From JAENVU01 sp963801105 (GTDB taxonomy: Bacteria > Actinomycetota > Acidimicrobiia > IMCC26256 > JAENVU01), in assembly GCA_963801105.1 (NCBI GenBank), contig CAWDDH010000003.1, positions 2,666,001 to 2,730,000 on the forward strand: a stretch of 64,000 nt of DNA, in the 5' to 3' direction. The notes under the pieces are model-generated. The model saw nothing but the letters and a program-made list of their open reading frames with translations, made no database searches and was not told where the DNA came from. Made by a program: the position numbers and the translations under genes. Shown here piece by piece: positions 18,636 to 28,994 of this stretch (its first letter is position 1; the number at the start of each line of letters is the position of its first letter).

Positions 18636-19111
18636 TCGCAGTCCCGGCAGAGGTCCTTCTCGCCCTTGGCCAGCTGGCTGAGCGGTTTGACGAGGAAGCA
18701 GGAACGGCAGAGGAACTCGTCGTCGCGGCGCGGCACGATCTTGCCCCCGCCTTCGGCGCCGACCTCAGGTTCGTCCTCGTCCTCGAGATCGGCTTCTTCC
18801 TCGTCCATCCGCTCGGCCGCGGTGCGCTCTGCGAGCAGGACGTCGAGCGGCTCCTCGACGTCGTCGGGGTGGAGCTCCTCTTCGAGGTCGAGGTTCTCGT
18901 CGTCGTCCTCGTCGGTCGACTCCTGGTCGGAGTCGGTGCTCTCGGCGGCCGGAGTGTCCACAGTCACGATCGCATCGAGGTCCACCTCGTCGACCTCCTC
19001 GACGTCGGTGTCGGTGTCGGCGTCGTCGAGATCGACGACCTCCAGATCGAGGTCTTCGTCCTCTGCCGTGTCGTCGTCGATGTCGAGATCCTCGTCGTTA
19101 TCGTGCGCCAT
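18632..19111 (-). CDS. DUF4193-like acidic protein with C-terminal zinc ribbon
   Basis: This 159-residue protein has a long Asp/Glu-rich first part (about 1-120) and a C-terminal ribbon with two CxxC pairs (FLCRSCFLVKPLSQL, then LCRDCE). The ribbon is that of actinobacterial DUF4193 proteins, which are usually about 100 residues and uncharacterised. Here the acidic region is longer. I chose ATG 19111 over longer frames because a GAGAG ribosome site precedes it and the acidic composition begins there. It heads the lnt operon. Confidence 0.75.
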   Translation of the reverse strand: MAHDNDEDLDIDDDTAEDEDLDLEVVDLDDADTDTDVEEVDEVDLDAIVTVDTPAAESTDSDQESTDEDDDENLDLEEELHPDDVEEPLDVLLAERTAAERMDEEEADLEDEDEPEVGAEGGGKIVPRRDDEFLCRSCFLVKPLSQLAKGEKDLCRDCE

Positions 19112-19552
19112 GGGTGCTCTCTCGAGAAGATTTCCGCCCGTGAGGGCGCGCACTATATCGCCGGGTACGGGGCGTACCGGGGCATGGAGGAGAGTTTCTC
19201 CACAGGGCGCACCGCGGTCGACGGAGTGGCCGGAGCGGGGGGTGATCGGCGAAGCCCGAGGATCCGTTGGGGCCACTGTCCGGCCCGGCCCGGCGCCGAA
19301 GCGCCCGCCGACTCGGAAGCGTTCTCTACTAGGACCCCCGGGACTCCGCCATTCGACGCCCGCCCCCTTCCCGCCGCGCGGGAAGAACCACGACCGGCGC
19401 GCGTCGAACGGCGTGGAGTCAGCCAGATCGGGAGGGGTCGTGTCAAGGCGAGCGGGATGCCTGTACGAGCCCGTGACCTGCAACGGCGCGCGTCGCGCCT
19501 GGTCAGCGCGTCCAGAATTTCTTTGCCCGCCGACTCGCGTTCGCGCGCAGCG
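19112..19552. other. 441-bp intergenic region between DUF4193 and thyX-like genes
   Basis: No credible gene or structured RNA is seen in this longest noncoding stretch. It should hold the promoter of the leftward DUF4193-lnt operon: TATAGT on the - strand (19152-19157) with a 15-bp inverted repeat just upstream (19164-19178). A TTGACA-like hexamer farther upstream on the - strand has no good -10 partner. No terminator hairpin for the thyX-like gene is obvious. Confidence 0.5.
19164..19178 (-). promoter_or_regulatory. Inverted repeat upstream of the DUF4193-lnt operon
   Basis: GGTACG-N3-CGTACC is a perfect 6-bp dyad located 6 bp upstream (in the - direction) of the TATAGT hexamer at 19152-19157. 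That placement, across the -35 to -10 spacer, is typical of a repressor operator. The binding protein is unknown. Confidence 0.35.
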
Positions 19553-21154
<1,602 letters not shown>

Positions 21155-21204
21155 GGGTCGCCGAGGATACCGGCGGCACCGGGAGCCGCCGGGGATGGCG
21201 GGTG

Positions 21205-21855
21205 TCAGACGAGGAGGCGATAGGCACCCGGGACGAGGTCCACGGCGAGGTCCCGGACGGGGTCGGCGGGCACTCCGTCGAGCAGGACCGGCCACGGGCG
21301 ACGGGTGCCGTCGATGCGGACGTGCCGACCCGTCGCGGTCGGGATTCCGGGGTGGGGCAGGTGCGTTCCCCGGGGCAGGCGGGCCCGCATCCCGGCCCGC
21401 TCCCCCGGCGCGAGTGCGTACACCTGGACCTCGAGCCGGCCGTCGCCGGGGTGGCCACGGGGCACGACGTCGACCCCGTCGAGGAACTGGCCCACGGCGA
21501 CCACGAGCGTCGTGGCCGGGCCCGAGTACAGCTCCCGGTCGTCGACCAGGACCCGGACGGGCGAGCGGCGATCGGTGCGGCGCAGGCGGGCCGGTGGGAT
21601 GCCGAGGACCACCGCGTTGACCGCGGGTCCGCACCCGGTGTCGAGCCGGTCCATCGGGACGGCAATGCCCCGCACGGACGCGTCCGGGCCCGTCAGGCCG
21701 ACCGCCCGGGCCAGCTCGGACCCGGTGGGCCGGAACCACACGAGCGGGTCGGGACCGGCCTCGACGAGCGCGGCCGCCAGCGCGGGATCGCCGCCCGCGA
21801 TCTCGAGATCGGGGCTCGCCGTAGTGGGGCTCCCCCACTCGTCGCCCGGTTTCAC
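21205..21855 (-). CDS. Diacylglycerol-kinase-type C-terminal domain protein lacking a kinase domain
   Basis: This 216-residue protein matches the beta-sandwich second half of bacterial DGK/LCB5 lipid kinases: RVLVDDRELYSGPATTLVVA, then GQFLDGVDVVPRGHPGDGRL and PRGTHLPHPGI near the end. The nucleotide-binding first half with its GGDGT motif is missing, and the N-terminal part (GCGPAVNAVVLGIPPARLR) is short and different. It may be a regulatory or lipid-binding relic. GTG 21855 overlaps the helY stop, so it is coupled to the helicase gene. Confidence 0.7.
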   Translation of the reverse strand: MKPGDEWGSPTTASPDLEIAGGDPALAAALVEAGPDPLVWFRPTGSELARAVGLTGPDASVRGIAVPMDRLDTGCGPAVNAVVLGIPPARLRRTDRRSPVRVLVDDRELYSGPATTLVVAVGQFLDGVDVVPRGHPGDGRLEVQVYALAPGERAGMRARLPRGTHLPHPGIPTATGRHVRIDGTRRPWPVLLDGVPADPVRDLAVDLVPGAYRLLV

Positions 21856-24482
21856 GATGGGTCGTCCGCGGCCTGGGTCAGGTTCGACGCCGCGACCACC
21901 CCGCGGAAGCACACGTCGGCCGCCGCGCCGGCGGTTGCGCGCGTGTCGGGGTCGGGTGCCGCGGCAGCGAGCTGGCGCAGGAGGTCCACGACCTGTTTCA
22001 CGTGCCGGACGAAGTCGCCGCCGGTGAGCTCGTCGTCCTCGTCGAGGAGCTCGGCGAGGGCATCGCCCGACGCCCAGGCGTGCATCGCCTCGGTCAGGCC
22101 CGGGTCGGGCGCCCGGGTCTCGGGCAGCCCGGCGTCGTCCTCGTTGGCGTGCAGGTCCCGCCAGAGCCGGTACAGGTCGCGGAACACCTGGGCGACCCGG
22201 CTGGTCGGCCACACCTGCGGTGGACGGCTGCGCTCCGGGTCGGGCCCCCGGCGCTCGTAGGTGAAGCAGGAGACGATCGCCGCGAGCTCGGCGGGGCTGG
22301 TGCCGTCGAGCAGCCCGGTGCGCAGCGCCTCGGCCACCACGAGATCCGATTCGGAGTAGATCTGCCGCAGGAGCTCACCGCCGGGTGTGAGGGCCCAGCC
22401 GTCGAGGTAGTCCCATTCCTCGAGCACCCGCCGGACCCGGTCGAACTGGCGCGCCAGGCTCTCGCTGCGGCCGCGGACCCGCCGGCGGAGACGCTCGGTC
22501 TCGCGCGTCAGGCGCTCGACGGCCGCGGCGGCCTTCAGGTGGACCGCGAGCTCCGGGCAGTCAGCCAGCGGGTGGTCCCGCAACGCCCGGGCCCGATCCG
22601 GGCCGGGCTGCTCGGGCTCCGGCTCGTGCAGCGTGGCATCGCGCAGCGCCTCGGCGGCGGCCCGCCGGAACGTGACCGCGCGCGGCGCGAACGGCTTCGG
22701 GAGCGGGATGTGGGCCAACGAGCGGGGCGGGCTCGTGAAGTCACGCGGACCGAGGCGGAACACCTCGCGGTTGGTGCCGAGCACCATCAGCCGGCCGCCG
22801 CTGCGCCCGCTCTCGTGCTTGAGCACCACCGCCCGTCCTCCGCCGCGCCGGGTCGCCACGACGTCGCCCGGCCGGAGCCGGTCGATCGCCGCCGCGGCGT
22901 CGGCTCCCCGGCCGGAGTCCCGGCGAGCCCGTTCCTCGGCCTGGAGCAGCCTCCGGTACTCGAACACGTCGCCCCGCTCGCACCGGCAGACCTCCTCCTG
23001 GACGGCCAGCTGCGTCTCGTGGCGGCTCAGCTGGCGTTCCAGGCTCACGACGTCCCGATCCGCGCGGTACTGGGCGAAGGAGAGGTTCAGAAGGCGGTGG
23101 GCCGTCTCGGACTCGTAGCGGGCGACGAGGTTGGTCGCCATGTTGTACGTGGGGCGGAACGAGGACGTCAGTGCCGAGCTGCGCCGGGACGCGAGGCCCG
23201 CGACCTGGTCGAAGGGCACGAACGGGTTCCAGCAGACGATGGCGTAGCCGACGGGGTCGATCCCGCGGCGCCCGGCCCGGCCGGTGAGCTGGGTGTACTC
23301 CCCCGGCGTGAGGAACTCGTGGTGCTCGCCGGTGAACTTGGAGAGCTTCTCGATGATCACGCTGCGCGCGGGCATGTTGATGCCGAGCGAGAGTGTCTCG
23401 GTCGCGAAGACGACCTTCACCAGCCCGGCGCCGAAGGCCTCCTCGGCGGCCTCCTTGAGCGGTGGCACGAGACCGGCGTGGTGCGCGGCGATGCCGGCCT
23501 CGAAGCCGCTCAGCCACTCCTGATAGCCGAGCGCGTCCAGGTCGTCGTCGGAGAGGGGTGCGCAGCGCTCGTCGGCGATCCGGCGCAGCGCGCGTCGCTC
23601 GTCCCGGGTCGTGAGGCGCAGCCCGGCGTCGAGGCACTGGCGGACGGCGTCGTCGCAGGCGGCCCGGCTGAAGATGAAGCCGATCGCAGGCAGCATCTCG
23701 CGTTCGGCGAGCAGGGCGACGAGGTCGGACCGGCGCGGTGCGCCGGCACGACTGCGGGGCTGGCCGGGGCCTCTCCGCCCGCGGCGATGGTCGCGCCGCG
23801 CCGCCTCGGGGTTCGGGCGCAGGCCGCCGCCGGTGTCGGTCGCGAACGTCGGGAGCAGCTCGATCGTGCTGCTCCCCCGCTCCGCGACGGCGTACAGGTT
23901 GGTCAGCTCGACCGGCCGTCGCTCCTCGATGATCGCCGTGGTGTCGCCACGGACGGTGGCGATCCAGTCCGCGACCTCCTCGGCGTTGGACACCGTCGCC
24001 GACAGGCAGATCAGGTCCACCTCGGGCGCCAGGTGGATGATGACCTCCTCCCAGACCGCGCCCCGGTAGCGGTTCTGGAGGTAGTGCACCTCGTCGAGCA
24101 CCACGTACCGAAGCCCGGCGAGTGCCGGTGCACCGGCGTAGATCATGTTGCGCAGGACCTCGGTCGTCATGACCACCACCGGCGCGTCGCCGTTGATCGC
24201 GTTGTCGCCGGTGAGCAAGCCGACCCGGCCGGTGCCGTACCGGCGGACGAAGTCCACGTACTTCTGGTTCGAGAGGGCCTTGAGCGGCGTCGTGTAGAAC
24301 GTCTTGCGTCCCTCTTCCAGAGCGCGGTGCACGCCGTACTCTGCGACGACGGTCTTGCCCGAGCCGGTGGGGGCCGCGACGAGGACCGAGGACCCGGCGT
24401 CGAGCGCGTCGAACGCCGCGCTCTGGAACGGGTCGAGCTCGATGCCGAGCCCGGCCTCGAAGGCCGGGCGCGACCCGGTCAC
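21852..24482 (-). CDS. helY: Ski2-like DEVH-box RNA helicase, HelY-like
   Basis: This 876-residue superfamily 2 helicase has motif I APTGSGKT (37-44), motif II DEVH (130-133), motif III SATVSN, motif IV-V region ATETLSLGINMPARSV and motif VI QLTGRAGRRGID. The C-terminal half resembles the Ski2/Mtr4 helical region. An Arg-rich insertion lies near 230-250. HelY follows tatA-tatC in M. tuberculosis (Rv2092c), as here. It probably remodels structured RNA. GTG 24482 overlaps the stop of the small gene upstream. Confidence 0.9.
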   Translation of the reverse strand: MTGSRPAFEAGLGIELDPFQSAAFDALDAGSSVLVAAPTGSGKTVVAEYGVHRALEEGRKTFYTTPLKALSNQKYVDFVRRYGTGRVGLLTGDNAINGDAPVVVMTTEVLRNMIYAGAPALAGLRYVVLDEVHYLQNRYRGAVWEEVIIHLAPEVDLICLSATVSNAEEVADWIATVRGDTTAIIEERRPVELTNLYAVAERGSSTIELLPTFATDTGGGLRPNPEAARRDHRRGRRGPGQPRSRAGAPRRSDLVALLAEREMLPAIGFIFSRAACDDAVRQCLDAGLRLTTRDERRALRRIADERCAPLSDDDLDALGYQEWLSGFEAGIAAHHAGLVPPLKEAAEEAFGAGLVKVVFATETLSLGINMPARSVIIEKLSKFTGEHHEFLTPGEYTQLTGRAGRRGIDPVGYAIVCWNPFVPFDQVAGLASRRSSALTSSFRPTYNMATNLVARYESETAHRLLNLSFAQYRADRDVVSLERQLSRHETQLAVQEEVCRCERGDVFEYRRLLQAEERARRDSGRGADAAAAIDRLRPGDVVATRRGGGRAVVLKHESGRSGGRLMVLGTNREVFRLGPRDFTSPPRSLAHIPLPKPFAPRAVTFRRAAAEALRDATLHEPEPEQPGPDRARALRDHPLADCPELAVHLKAAAAVERLTRETERLRRRVRGRSESLARQFDRVRRVLEEWDYLDGWALTPGGELLRQIYSESDLVVAEALRTGLLDGTSPAELAAIVSCFTYERRGPDPERSRPPQVWPTSRVAQVFRDLYRLWRDLHANEDDAGLPETRAPDPGLTEAMHAWASGDALAELLDEDDELTGGDFVRHVKQVVDLLRQLAAAAPDPDTRATAGAAADVCFRGVVAASNLTQAADDPS

Positions 24483-24742
24483 GGGCCCGACGTGCTCGTC
24501 GTGGACGGCGCGGACGGCGCGGTCGAGGCGCTCACGGCGGGGGTCGAGGGCGAGGGCACGGACGAGCTGGGCGTCGTGACCACGCTGCCGGTGGAGACCG
24601 GTTCGTGCTTGAGGGCGAACAGGAGGACGACGGTGACCACGATCACCGACAGCGCGGTCCCGGCGGCGACGGCGATCTCCCGGCGGGTCCGGACCGGCGC
24701 TCCGTGGGCATCGCGGCGTTGCGCTCGGCGTCGGTTGCTCAT
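24479..24742 (-). CDS. Small membrane-anchored Ser/Thr/Pro-rich protein
   Basis: This 87-residue protein has an Arg-rich cytoplasmic start (1-22), one transmembrane helix (about 24-45) and a low-complexity Ser/Pro/Thr tail expected outside the cell. No domain is recognised. It is coupled to both tatC (4-nt overlap upstream) and helY (4-nt overlap downstream), which argues that it is real. Confidence 0.6.
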   Translation of the reverse strand: MSNRRRAQRRDAHGAPVRTRREIAVAAGTALSVIVVTVVLLFALKHEPVSTGSVVTTPSSSVPSPSTPAVSASTAPSAPSTTSTSGP

Positions 24743-25491
24743 CGGTCGAGGATCCTACCGACGACGATGGCCGCCTCGTAGAACAGGTACATCGGCACGG
24801 CCATGAACATGAGCGAGTACGGGTCCTGGCTCGGGGTGATGACGGCGGCGAAGGTGACGATGCCCACCGCGGCCCATCGGCGCGCGTGGCGGAGCTGGTC
24901 GGTCCTGATCACATGGGCCAGGAGCAGGAAGACCAGGACGACCGGGAACTCGAAGCTGATCCCGAACGCGACGATCATCAGCGCGACCAGGGTCAGGTAG
25001 CGGTCCGCGGTCAGGAGCGCCGTCTGGGAGTCGCCGCCGACGGACAGCAGGAAGTTGAGTGCGGGCTCGAGCGTGAGGAACGCGACGAACGCCCCGATCG
25101 CGAACAGGACGATCGCGGAGCCGACGAACGGGATTGCGTACCGCTTCTCCTTGGGGTTGAGCCCGGGCGTGATGAAGCGCCAGAGCTCGTAGAGCCAGAT
25201 GGGGAGCGCGAGGACGATCCCGCCGTAGGTGGCGATCTTGAGCCGGACGATGAACCCGGCCTCGGGGGAGGTGAAGATGAACTTCTGGTTCGGCCGGTGG
25301 ACCGCGCTCCGGTAGAACTCCAGGAGGAACGAGAGCACCCGGTCCGAGAAGACGAAGGCCACGATCGCCATCACGACGACGGCGAAGAACGAGATGAGGA
25401 TCCGGTTCCGGAGCTCCGCGAGGTGCTCCATCATGCTCATGCGCGCGTCGGGCGATCGTGGTGGTCGCGCACGGCGACGGAGTCGGACCAT
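24739..25491 (-). CDS. tatC: Sec-independent translocase subunit TatC
   Basis: This 250-residue protein has six predicted membrane segments and the TatC signatures MEHLAELRNRI near the N-terminus, ALPIWLYELWRFITPGL, and FGISFEFPVVL. TatC recognises twin-arginine signal peptides of folded proteins. The ATG at 25491 lies 8 nt after the tatA stop; an internal Met at about residue 18 (MSMMEHL) is a possible alternative start. Confidence 0.94.
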   Translation of the reverse strand: MVRLRRRARPPRSPDARMSMMEHLAELRNRILISFFAVVVMAIVAFVFSDRVLSFLLEFYRSAVHRPNQKFIFTSPEAGFIVRLKIATYGGIVLALPIWLYELWRFITPGLNPKEKRYAIPFVGSAIVLFAIGAFVAFLTLEPALNFLLSVGGDSQTALLTADRYLTLVALMIVAFGISFEFPVVLVFLLLAHVIRTDQLRHARRWAAVGIVTFAAVITPSQDPYSLMFMAVPMYLFYEAAIVVGRILDR

Positions 25492-25499
25492 GCGCGGGC

Positions 25500-25808
25500 T
25501 CAGGTGCCGGGGGCGCGATACCGCGAGGGTGCGGGGCGGGCCTTCGTCGGGGGCAGCGCCGGACGCTCGTTCGGGGGCTCGAGCGCGTCGCCGGAGCTGG
25601 GGGAGGTGGTCGAGGGTTCGTCGGCCGAGGCCTCGTCCGGTGCGTGCAGCACGTCGTTCAGCTCGTCACGGACGGTCTCTTGGATCTTGCGGAGTTCATG
25701 GAGCCCCCGACCCACCTGACGCCCGACCTCGGGGAGTCGCTTGGGTCCGAAGACCAGCAGTGCGACCACCAGGATGACGAGGACCTCGGCCGGGCCGAGC
25801 TGGGGCAT
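25500..25808 (-). CDS. tatA: TatA/TatB-family translocase subunit
   Basis: This 102-residue protein has a single N-terminal membrane helix, then VFGPKRLPEVGRQVGRGLHELRK, the TatA/B hinge and amphipathic helix, and an unstructured acidic, Pro-rich tail. TatA and TatB are hard to separate by sequence: the position before tatC matches mycobacterial tatA, while GPKRLPE also fits TatB. It has a good ribosome site (AAAGGAG) and a TAGGCT hexamer about 30 nt upstream. Confidence 0.87.
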   Translation of the reverse strand: MPQLGPAEVLVILVVALLVFGPKRLPEVGRQVGRGLHELRKIQETVRDELNDVLHAPDEASADEPSTTSPSSGDALEPPNERPALPPTKARPAPSRYRAPGT

Positions 25809-25835
25809 CGGGCTCCTTTCGCGGGTCCGATCAGC

Positions 25836-26072
25836 CTACCGGCGCGGGATGTCGGGATCGGAGCCGCCCTCGGAGAGCTCGGCGAGGCGCTGGGCGAGCC
25901 GCTCGCGGTCGCTGCGGACGGTGGAGACGATCGGCATCAGGGCCGGCTCGGTGCGTCCGAACGCGGCGAGGAGCTCCTGGATCTCGGCCCGGAGCCGGGC
26001 GGAGAGGGCGATGATGGCCGCGCTGCCCGCTGCGACGAGGACGACGAGCGTGATCACGATGGGTGCCGTCAT
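25836..26072 (-). CDS. Small single-pass membrane protein
   Basis: This 78-residue protein has an N-terminal transmembrane helix (about 4-24) and a charged helix probably forming a coiled coil. I recognise no family. The ATG is 7 nt after a TAGCGT hexamer (26080-26085, - strand), consistent with a leaderless transcript. It lies just upstream of tatA in the same direction. Confidence 0.55.
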   Translation of the reverse strand: MTAPIVITLVVLVAAGSAAIIALSARLRAEIQELLAAFGRTEPALMPIVSTVRSDRERLAQRLAELSEGGSDPDIPRR

Positions 26073-26093
26073 GGCCAGGACGCTAGTGCGCGA

Positions 26094-26429
26094 TCAACCG
26101 GATTCGCGCACGAGGGTCTCGAGCTCGTTGAACCAGTCGTCGCGCTCGAGGATGAGGTGGAAGTCGAGGAGGTCGTCGGGCTGGAGCACGGGACCGACTC
26201 GCGGCTCACGCAGCTCGGCCGGCAGTCGCCAGACCTCCATGCGTACCCCGGAGGACACGAGCAGGTCGACGATGCGCTTGCTCGCGCCCTTGGCGACCGC
26301 CACGGTGCAGCTCGGACAGCGGAACGTGTAGGAACCGCTCTCGTCGTCGGAGCAGACCCGCACGACCAGATCGGTCGCGCGGAGCTGCACGTCTCCGCAG
26401 CTCGGACAGTTGGCTCGGATGGTGGTCAC
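26094..26429 (-). CDS. Zinc-ribbon protein of unknown function
   Basis: This 111-residue protein begins TTIRANCPSCGDVQL and later has FRCPSCTVAVAKGAS, two CxxC pairs forming a zinc ribbon. The C-terminal half (VDLLVSSGVRMEVWRLPAEL, then DDLLDFHLIL) is helical and seems well constrained. GTG 26429 is preferred over an ATG 36 nt upstream because the conserved-looking part begins there and a purine-rich AAGGGG precedes it. The role is unknown. Confidence 0.62.
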   Translation of the reverse strand: MTTIRANCPSCGDVQLRATDLVVRVCSDDESGSYTFRCPSCTVAVAKGASKRIVDLLVSSGVRMEVWRLPAELREPRVGPVLQPDDLLDFHLILERDDWFNELETLVRESG

Positions 26430-26533
26430 GCTCGAAGGCCCCTTTTCTCCTGTGCTCGAAGCCATCGGCAGGGGTTCGGGGGCGCTTGAGCGTCGTTTCG
26501 ACAGTCGGAGTGGTCAGACGGCACGATCGCGAC

Positions 26534-27238
26534 GTGGTCATCACCTTCGCCCACCGTGGAGCCCGCTCCGAGCGCCCCGAGAACACGCTCGCGGCCTTCC
26601 GCCGGGCCCGGGAGCTCGGCTCGGGGGGACTGGAGAGTGACGCCTGGCTCGCCGCCGACGGGGAGGTTGTGCTCGTGCACGACCCCACATTCCGGCGGGG
26701 ACTGCGCAGGATCCGGGTGGCGGAGGCGACCGCGGCCGAGCTGGCCGAGCACGACGTGCCCCGGCTGGCGGATCTCTACGCCGAGTGCGGCACCGAGTTC
26801 GAGCTCTCGATCGATGCCAAGGAGCCGGGGGTCATCGGACCCATGGTCGAGGTCGCTCGCGCCGCAGGTGGCGGTGCCCCGGGCCGGCTCTGGATCTGTG
26901 CCCCCGACCTGGCCGACCTCGCGTCAAGGCGCGACGAGCTCTCCGACGTGAAGCTGGTGCACTCCCCCGGGTACGGGGGTGTCGCGCCCCAGGCGTTCGA
27001 GCGTCACGCCGCGGATCTGGCCGCGGCCCGGATCGACGCGCTGAACCTGCACCATTCGGACTGGTCGCTCGGCACCGTCACGCTGGTGCACCGCTTCGAC
27101 CTGAAGGCGTTCGCCTGGGACGCGCAGGAGATGCGCCACCTGCTCGCCGCGCTGCGCTACGGCGTGGACGGCGTGTTCAGCGACCGGGTCGACCGGATGC
27201 TCGCGGCCGTCGGCGAATGGGACGCCGGCAGCCCCTGA
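26534..27238 (+). CDS. Glycerophosphodiester phosphodiesterase family protein
   Basis: This 234-residue TIM-barrel protein has the GDPD signatures FAHRGARSERPENTLAAF at the start (HR and ENT), LESDAWLAADGEVVLVHDP (metal Glu/Asp and catalytic His) and VDGVFSDRVDRM at the end. It would hydrolyse glycerophosphodiesters to an alcohol and glycerol-3-phosphate. No signal peptide is seen, so it is cytoplasmic. GTG 26534 starts right before the first barrel strand; GTG or TTG codons farther upstream (to 26486) are alternatives. It is the only + gene between dif and the ferredoxin gene at 41.7 kb. Confidence 0.82.
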   Translation: MVITFAHRGARSERPENTLAAFRRARELGSGGLESDAWLAADGEVVLVHDPTFRRGLRRIRVAEATAAELAEHDVPRLADLYAECGTEFELSIDAKEPGVIGPMVEVARAAGGGAPGRLWICAPDLADLASRRDELSDVKLVHSPGYGGVAPQAFERHAADLAAARIDALNLHHSDWSLGTVTLVHRFDLKAFAWDAQEMRHLLAALRYGVDGVFSDRVDRMLAAVGEWDAGSP

Positions 27239-27259
27239 GCCTCCGGCCGGATCCGCGGG

Positions 27260-27982
27260 TCAGATCTCGGCCGCGTCGGCCTCGCGGCGGCGGAACACGA
27301 CGAAGCCGATCGACCCGACGAGGACCACGATCGGGATCCCCCACAGCCATCCGGGGATGTCGAGCCGGTTGAGCGGCCAGATGGTCGCGAACACCGGCCC
27401 CACGAAGAGGTCGCGGTTGGCTGGGCCCCAGATGGTCGAGTCGTTCGAGGACTGCCGGTTGTCACCCAGCATGAAGTACGAGTTCGCCGGCACCTTCTCG
27501 GGGCCGAACGTCTTCGACTGCACCCCCGCGTCGAGGTACGGCTCGGGGAGCAGCGCCCCGTTGATGTAGATCCGGCCGTCCCGCCCCTCGATCGTGTCAC
27601 CGGGCATTCCGACGATGCGCTTGACGAGGTCGTCCATGCCGGTGATGTTCGAGTGGGGCGGCGTGCGGAACACCACGATGTCGCCGCGGCGGGGGTCGCG
27701 CACGTCGTAGGTGAGCTTGTTCACCAGCACGCGGTCGTCGACCTGGAGCCGGGGCACCATCGACGTCGACGGGATGTAGAAGGTCTGGAACGCGAAGCCC
27801 CGCACGAGCAGTGCGAAGACCACGGCGACGACAATGATGACCGCCCACTCGATGAGGTTGCGCACTCGCCCCGTGTCGGGGTCCGCCATCTCGTGCCGGA
27901 GCGGTTCGGAGCGGACGGCGCCGACGGGGGCTGCGCTCGTGGGCGGAGAAAGTCCCGCATCGTCGGCATTCACTTCGGGCAT
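27260..27982 (-). CDS. lepB: Signal peptidase I
   Basis: This 240-residue type I signal peptidase has one membrane helix (about 44-66), the catalytic Ser74 in PSTSMVP and catalytic Lys121 in DDLVKRIVGMPGD, with GDNRQSSNDSTIWGP downstream. A second hydrophobic segment at about 212-232 ends in a basic tail. It removes signal peptides of secreted proteins such as the ceramidase-like protein at 37.6-39.6 kb. The ATG at 27982 is supported only by composition; the purine run beside it is too close to be a good ribosome site. Confidence 0.92.
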   Translation of the reverse strand: MPEVNADDAGLSPPTSAAPVGAVRSEPLRHEMADPDTGRVRNLIEWAVIIVVAVVFALLVRGFAFQTFYIPSTSMVPRLQVDDRVLVNKLTYDVRDPRRGDIVVFRTPPHSNITGMDDLVKRIVGMPGDTIEGRDGRIYINGALLPEPYLDAGVQSKTFGPEKVPANSYFMLGDNRQSSNDSTIWGPANRDLFVGPVFATIWPLNRLDIPGWLWGIPIVVLVGSIGFVVFRRREADAAEI

Positions 27983-28061
27983 CCTCTCACGTGGAGACTT
28001 CAGCGTTCGGTTCACTCGGCGGCCGGGCCGTCGTGGGTGGAGCGGACGGTTCAGGTGCCTC

Positions 28062-28994
28062 TCAGGCGTCGGTGCGGTATCGCTCGCGGACGCGTGCCGC
28101 CGCCGCGGCACCGACCGTGCGCCAGTCCGGCGGGTCCACCACCGTCGCCTCGGGGCCGACCTGGAGGAGAATCCGCTCGAGCCAGGTCCGGTCGCTCACC
28201 GCGACCGTGACCCGCTGCCGGCCGTCGGGGAGGTCCTCGACCGACTCCGACGGAGCGCTCTCGGCCACCCAGCTGGCGCCCCGGGGCAGCTCCAGCGTGA
28301 CCCGTGGGTCGTCGGGCCGGGGATGGAACACCGCCGCGCCGGGGTCGGGCCGCACGGGCGGGAACGTCTCGTCGGTCGTGGTGAGCGACCGGATGCGGTC
28401 GATCCGGAACATGCGCGGTTCGCCGCGCAGGGAGCAGAAGGCGTCGGTGTACCACTCCCCCAGCGCGAAGAACGGCGGCCCCGGATCGATCCGGCGGGTC
28501 GACACCGCATCGCGGCGGGCGGCCGCGTAGGTGATCTCGATGCGGTGGCCCGCGGCGGCGGCGGCGCGCACCGCCGGCAGGAACTCCGGGCTCGACAGCT
28601 CGACGTTCACCTCGCTGACCCCGAGCGCCTCCTGGAGCTTCGCCACCGCGGTGGCCAACGGTCCGTCGGGATCCGAGCCGTCCACGGCGAGCAGCGCCCG
28701 GCCGCCGGCGAGAAGCGCGAGCCCCTCCCCCGCCGTGAGCTGGAGCGGGCGCGTGAAGTAGGGCGCGAGCCAGAGGTCCACGGTGTCGCCGTCGTAGGTG
28801 ACGTTGATGTAGTCGCCGGGTGAGTACGGAGGCACCCCGACCATCATGATCAAGGCGAGATCAGCCTCGAGCTCGTCGCGCGTGATGCCGAACCGCTCCG
28901 AGACCTGGGCCTTCGCGACGTTCCGGTGGGTGGCCAGCCACGGGATCATCGCCAGCACCCGTTCCAGCTGGGGCGGCGCGTCGGTCCGACTCAT
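28062..28994 (-). CDS. pafC: WYL-domain transcriptional activator PafC
   Basis: This 310-residue protein has an N-terminal winged helix (LERVLAMIPWLATHRNVAKAQ), a WYL domain (about 145-220, containing GEWYTDAFCSLRGEPRMFRIDRI) and a C-terminal WCX extension. With PafB it activates DNA-damage genes in mycobacteria; despite the name it is not a Pup-pathway enzyme. It overlaps pafB by ATGA. The partner pafB appears frameshifted in this sequence. Confidence 0.88.
   Translation of the reverse strand: MSRTDAPPQLERVLAMIPWLATHRNVAKAQVSERFGITRDELEADLALIMMVGVPPYSPGDYINVTYDGDTVDLWLAPYFTRPLQLTAGEGLALLAGGRALLAVDGSDPDGPLATAVAKLQEALGVSEVNVELSSPEFLPAVRAAAAAGHRIEITYAAARRDAVSTRRIDPGPPFFALGEWYTDAFCSLRGEPRMFRIDRIRSLTTTDETFPPVRPDPGAAVFHPRPDDPRVTLELPRGASWVAESAPSESVEDLPDGRQRVTVAVSDRTWLERILLQVGPEATVVDPPDWRTVGAAAAARVRERYRTDA

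Noticed and set aside
19112..19552. Structured RNA (RNase P, SRP, tmRNA or tRNA) in the longest noncoding gap
   Set aside because: None of the conserved cores of these RNAs are present.
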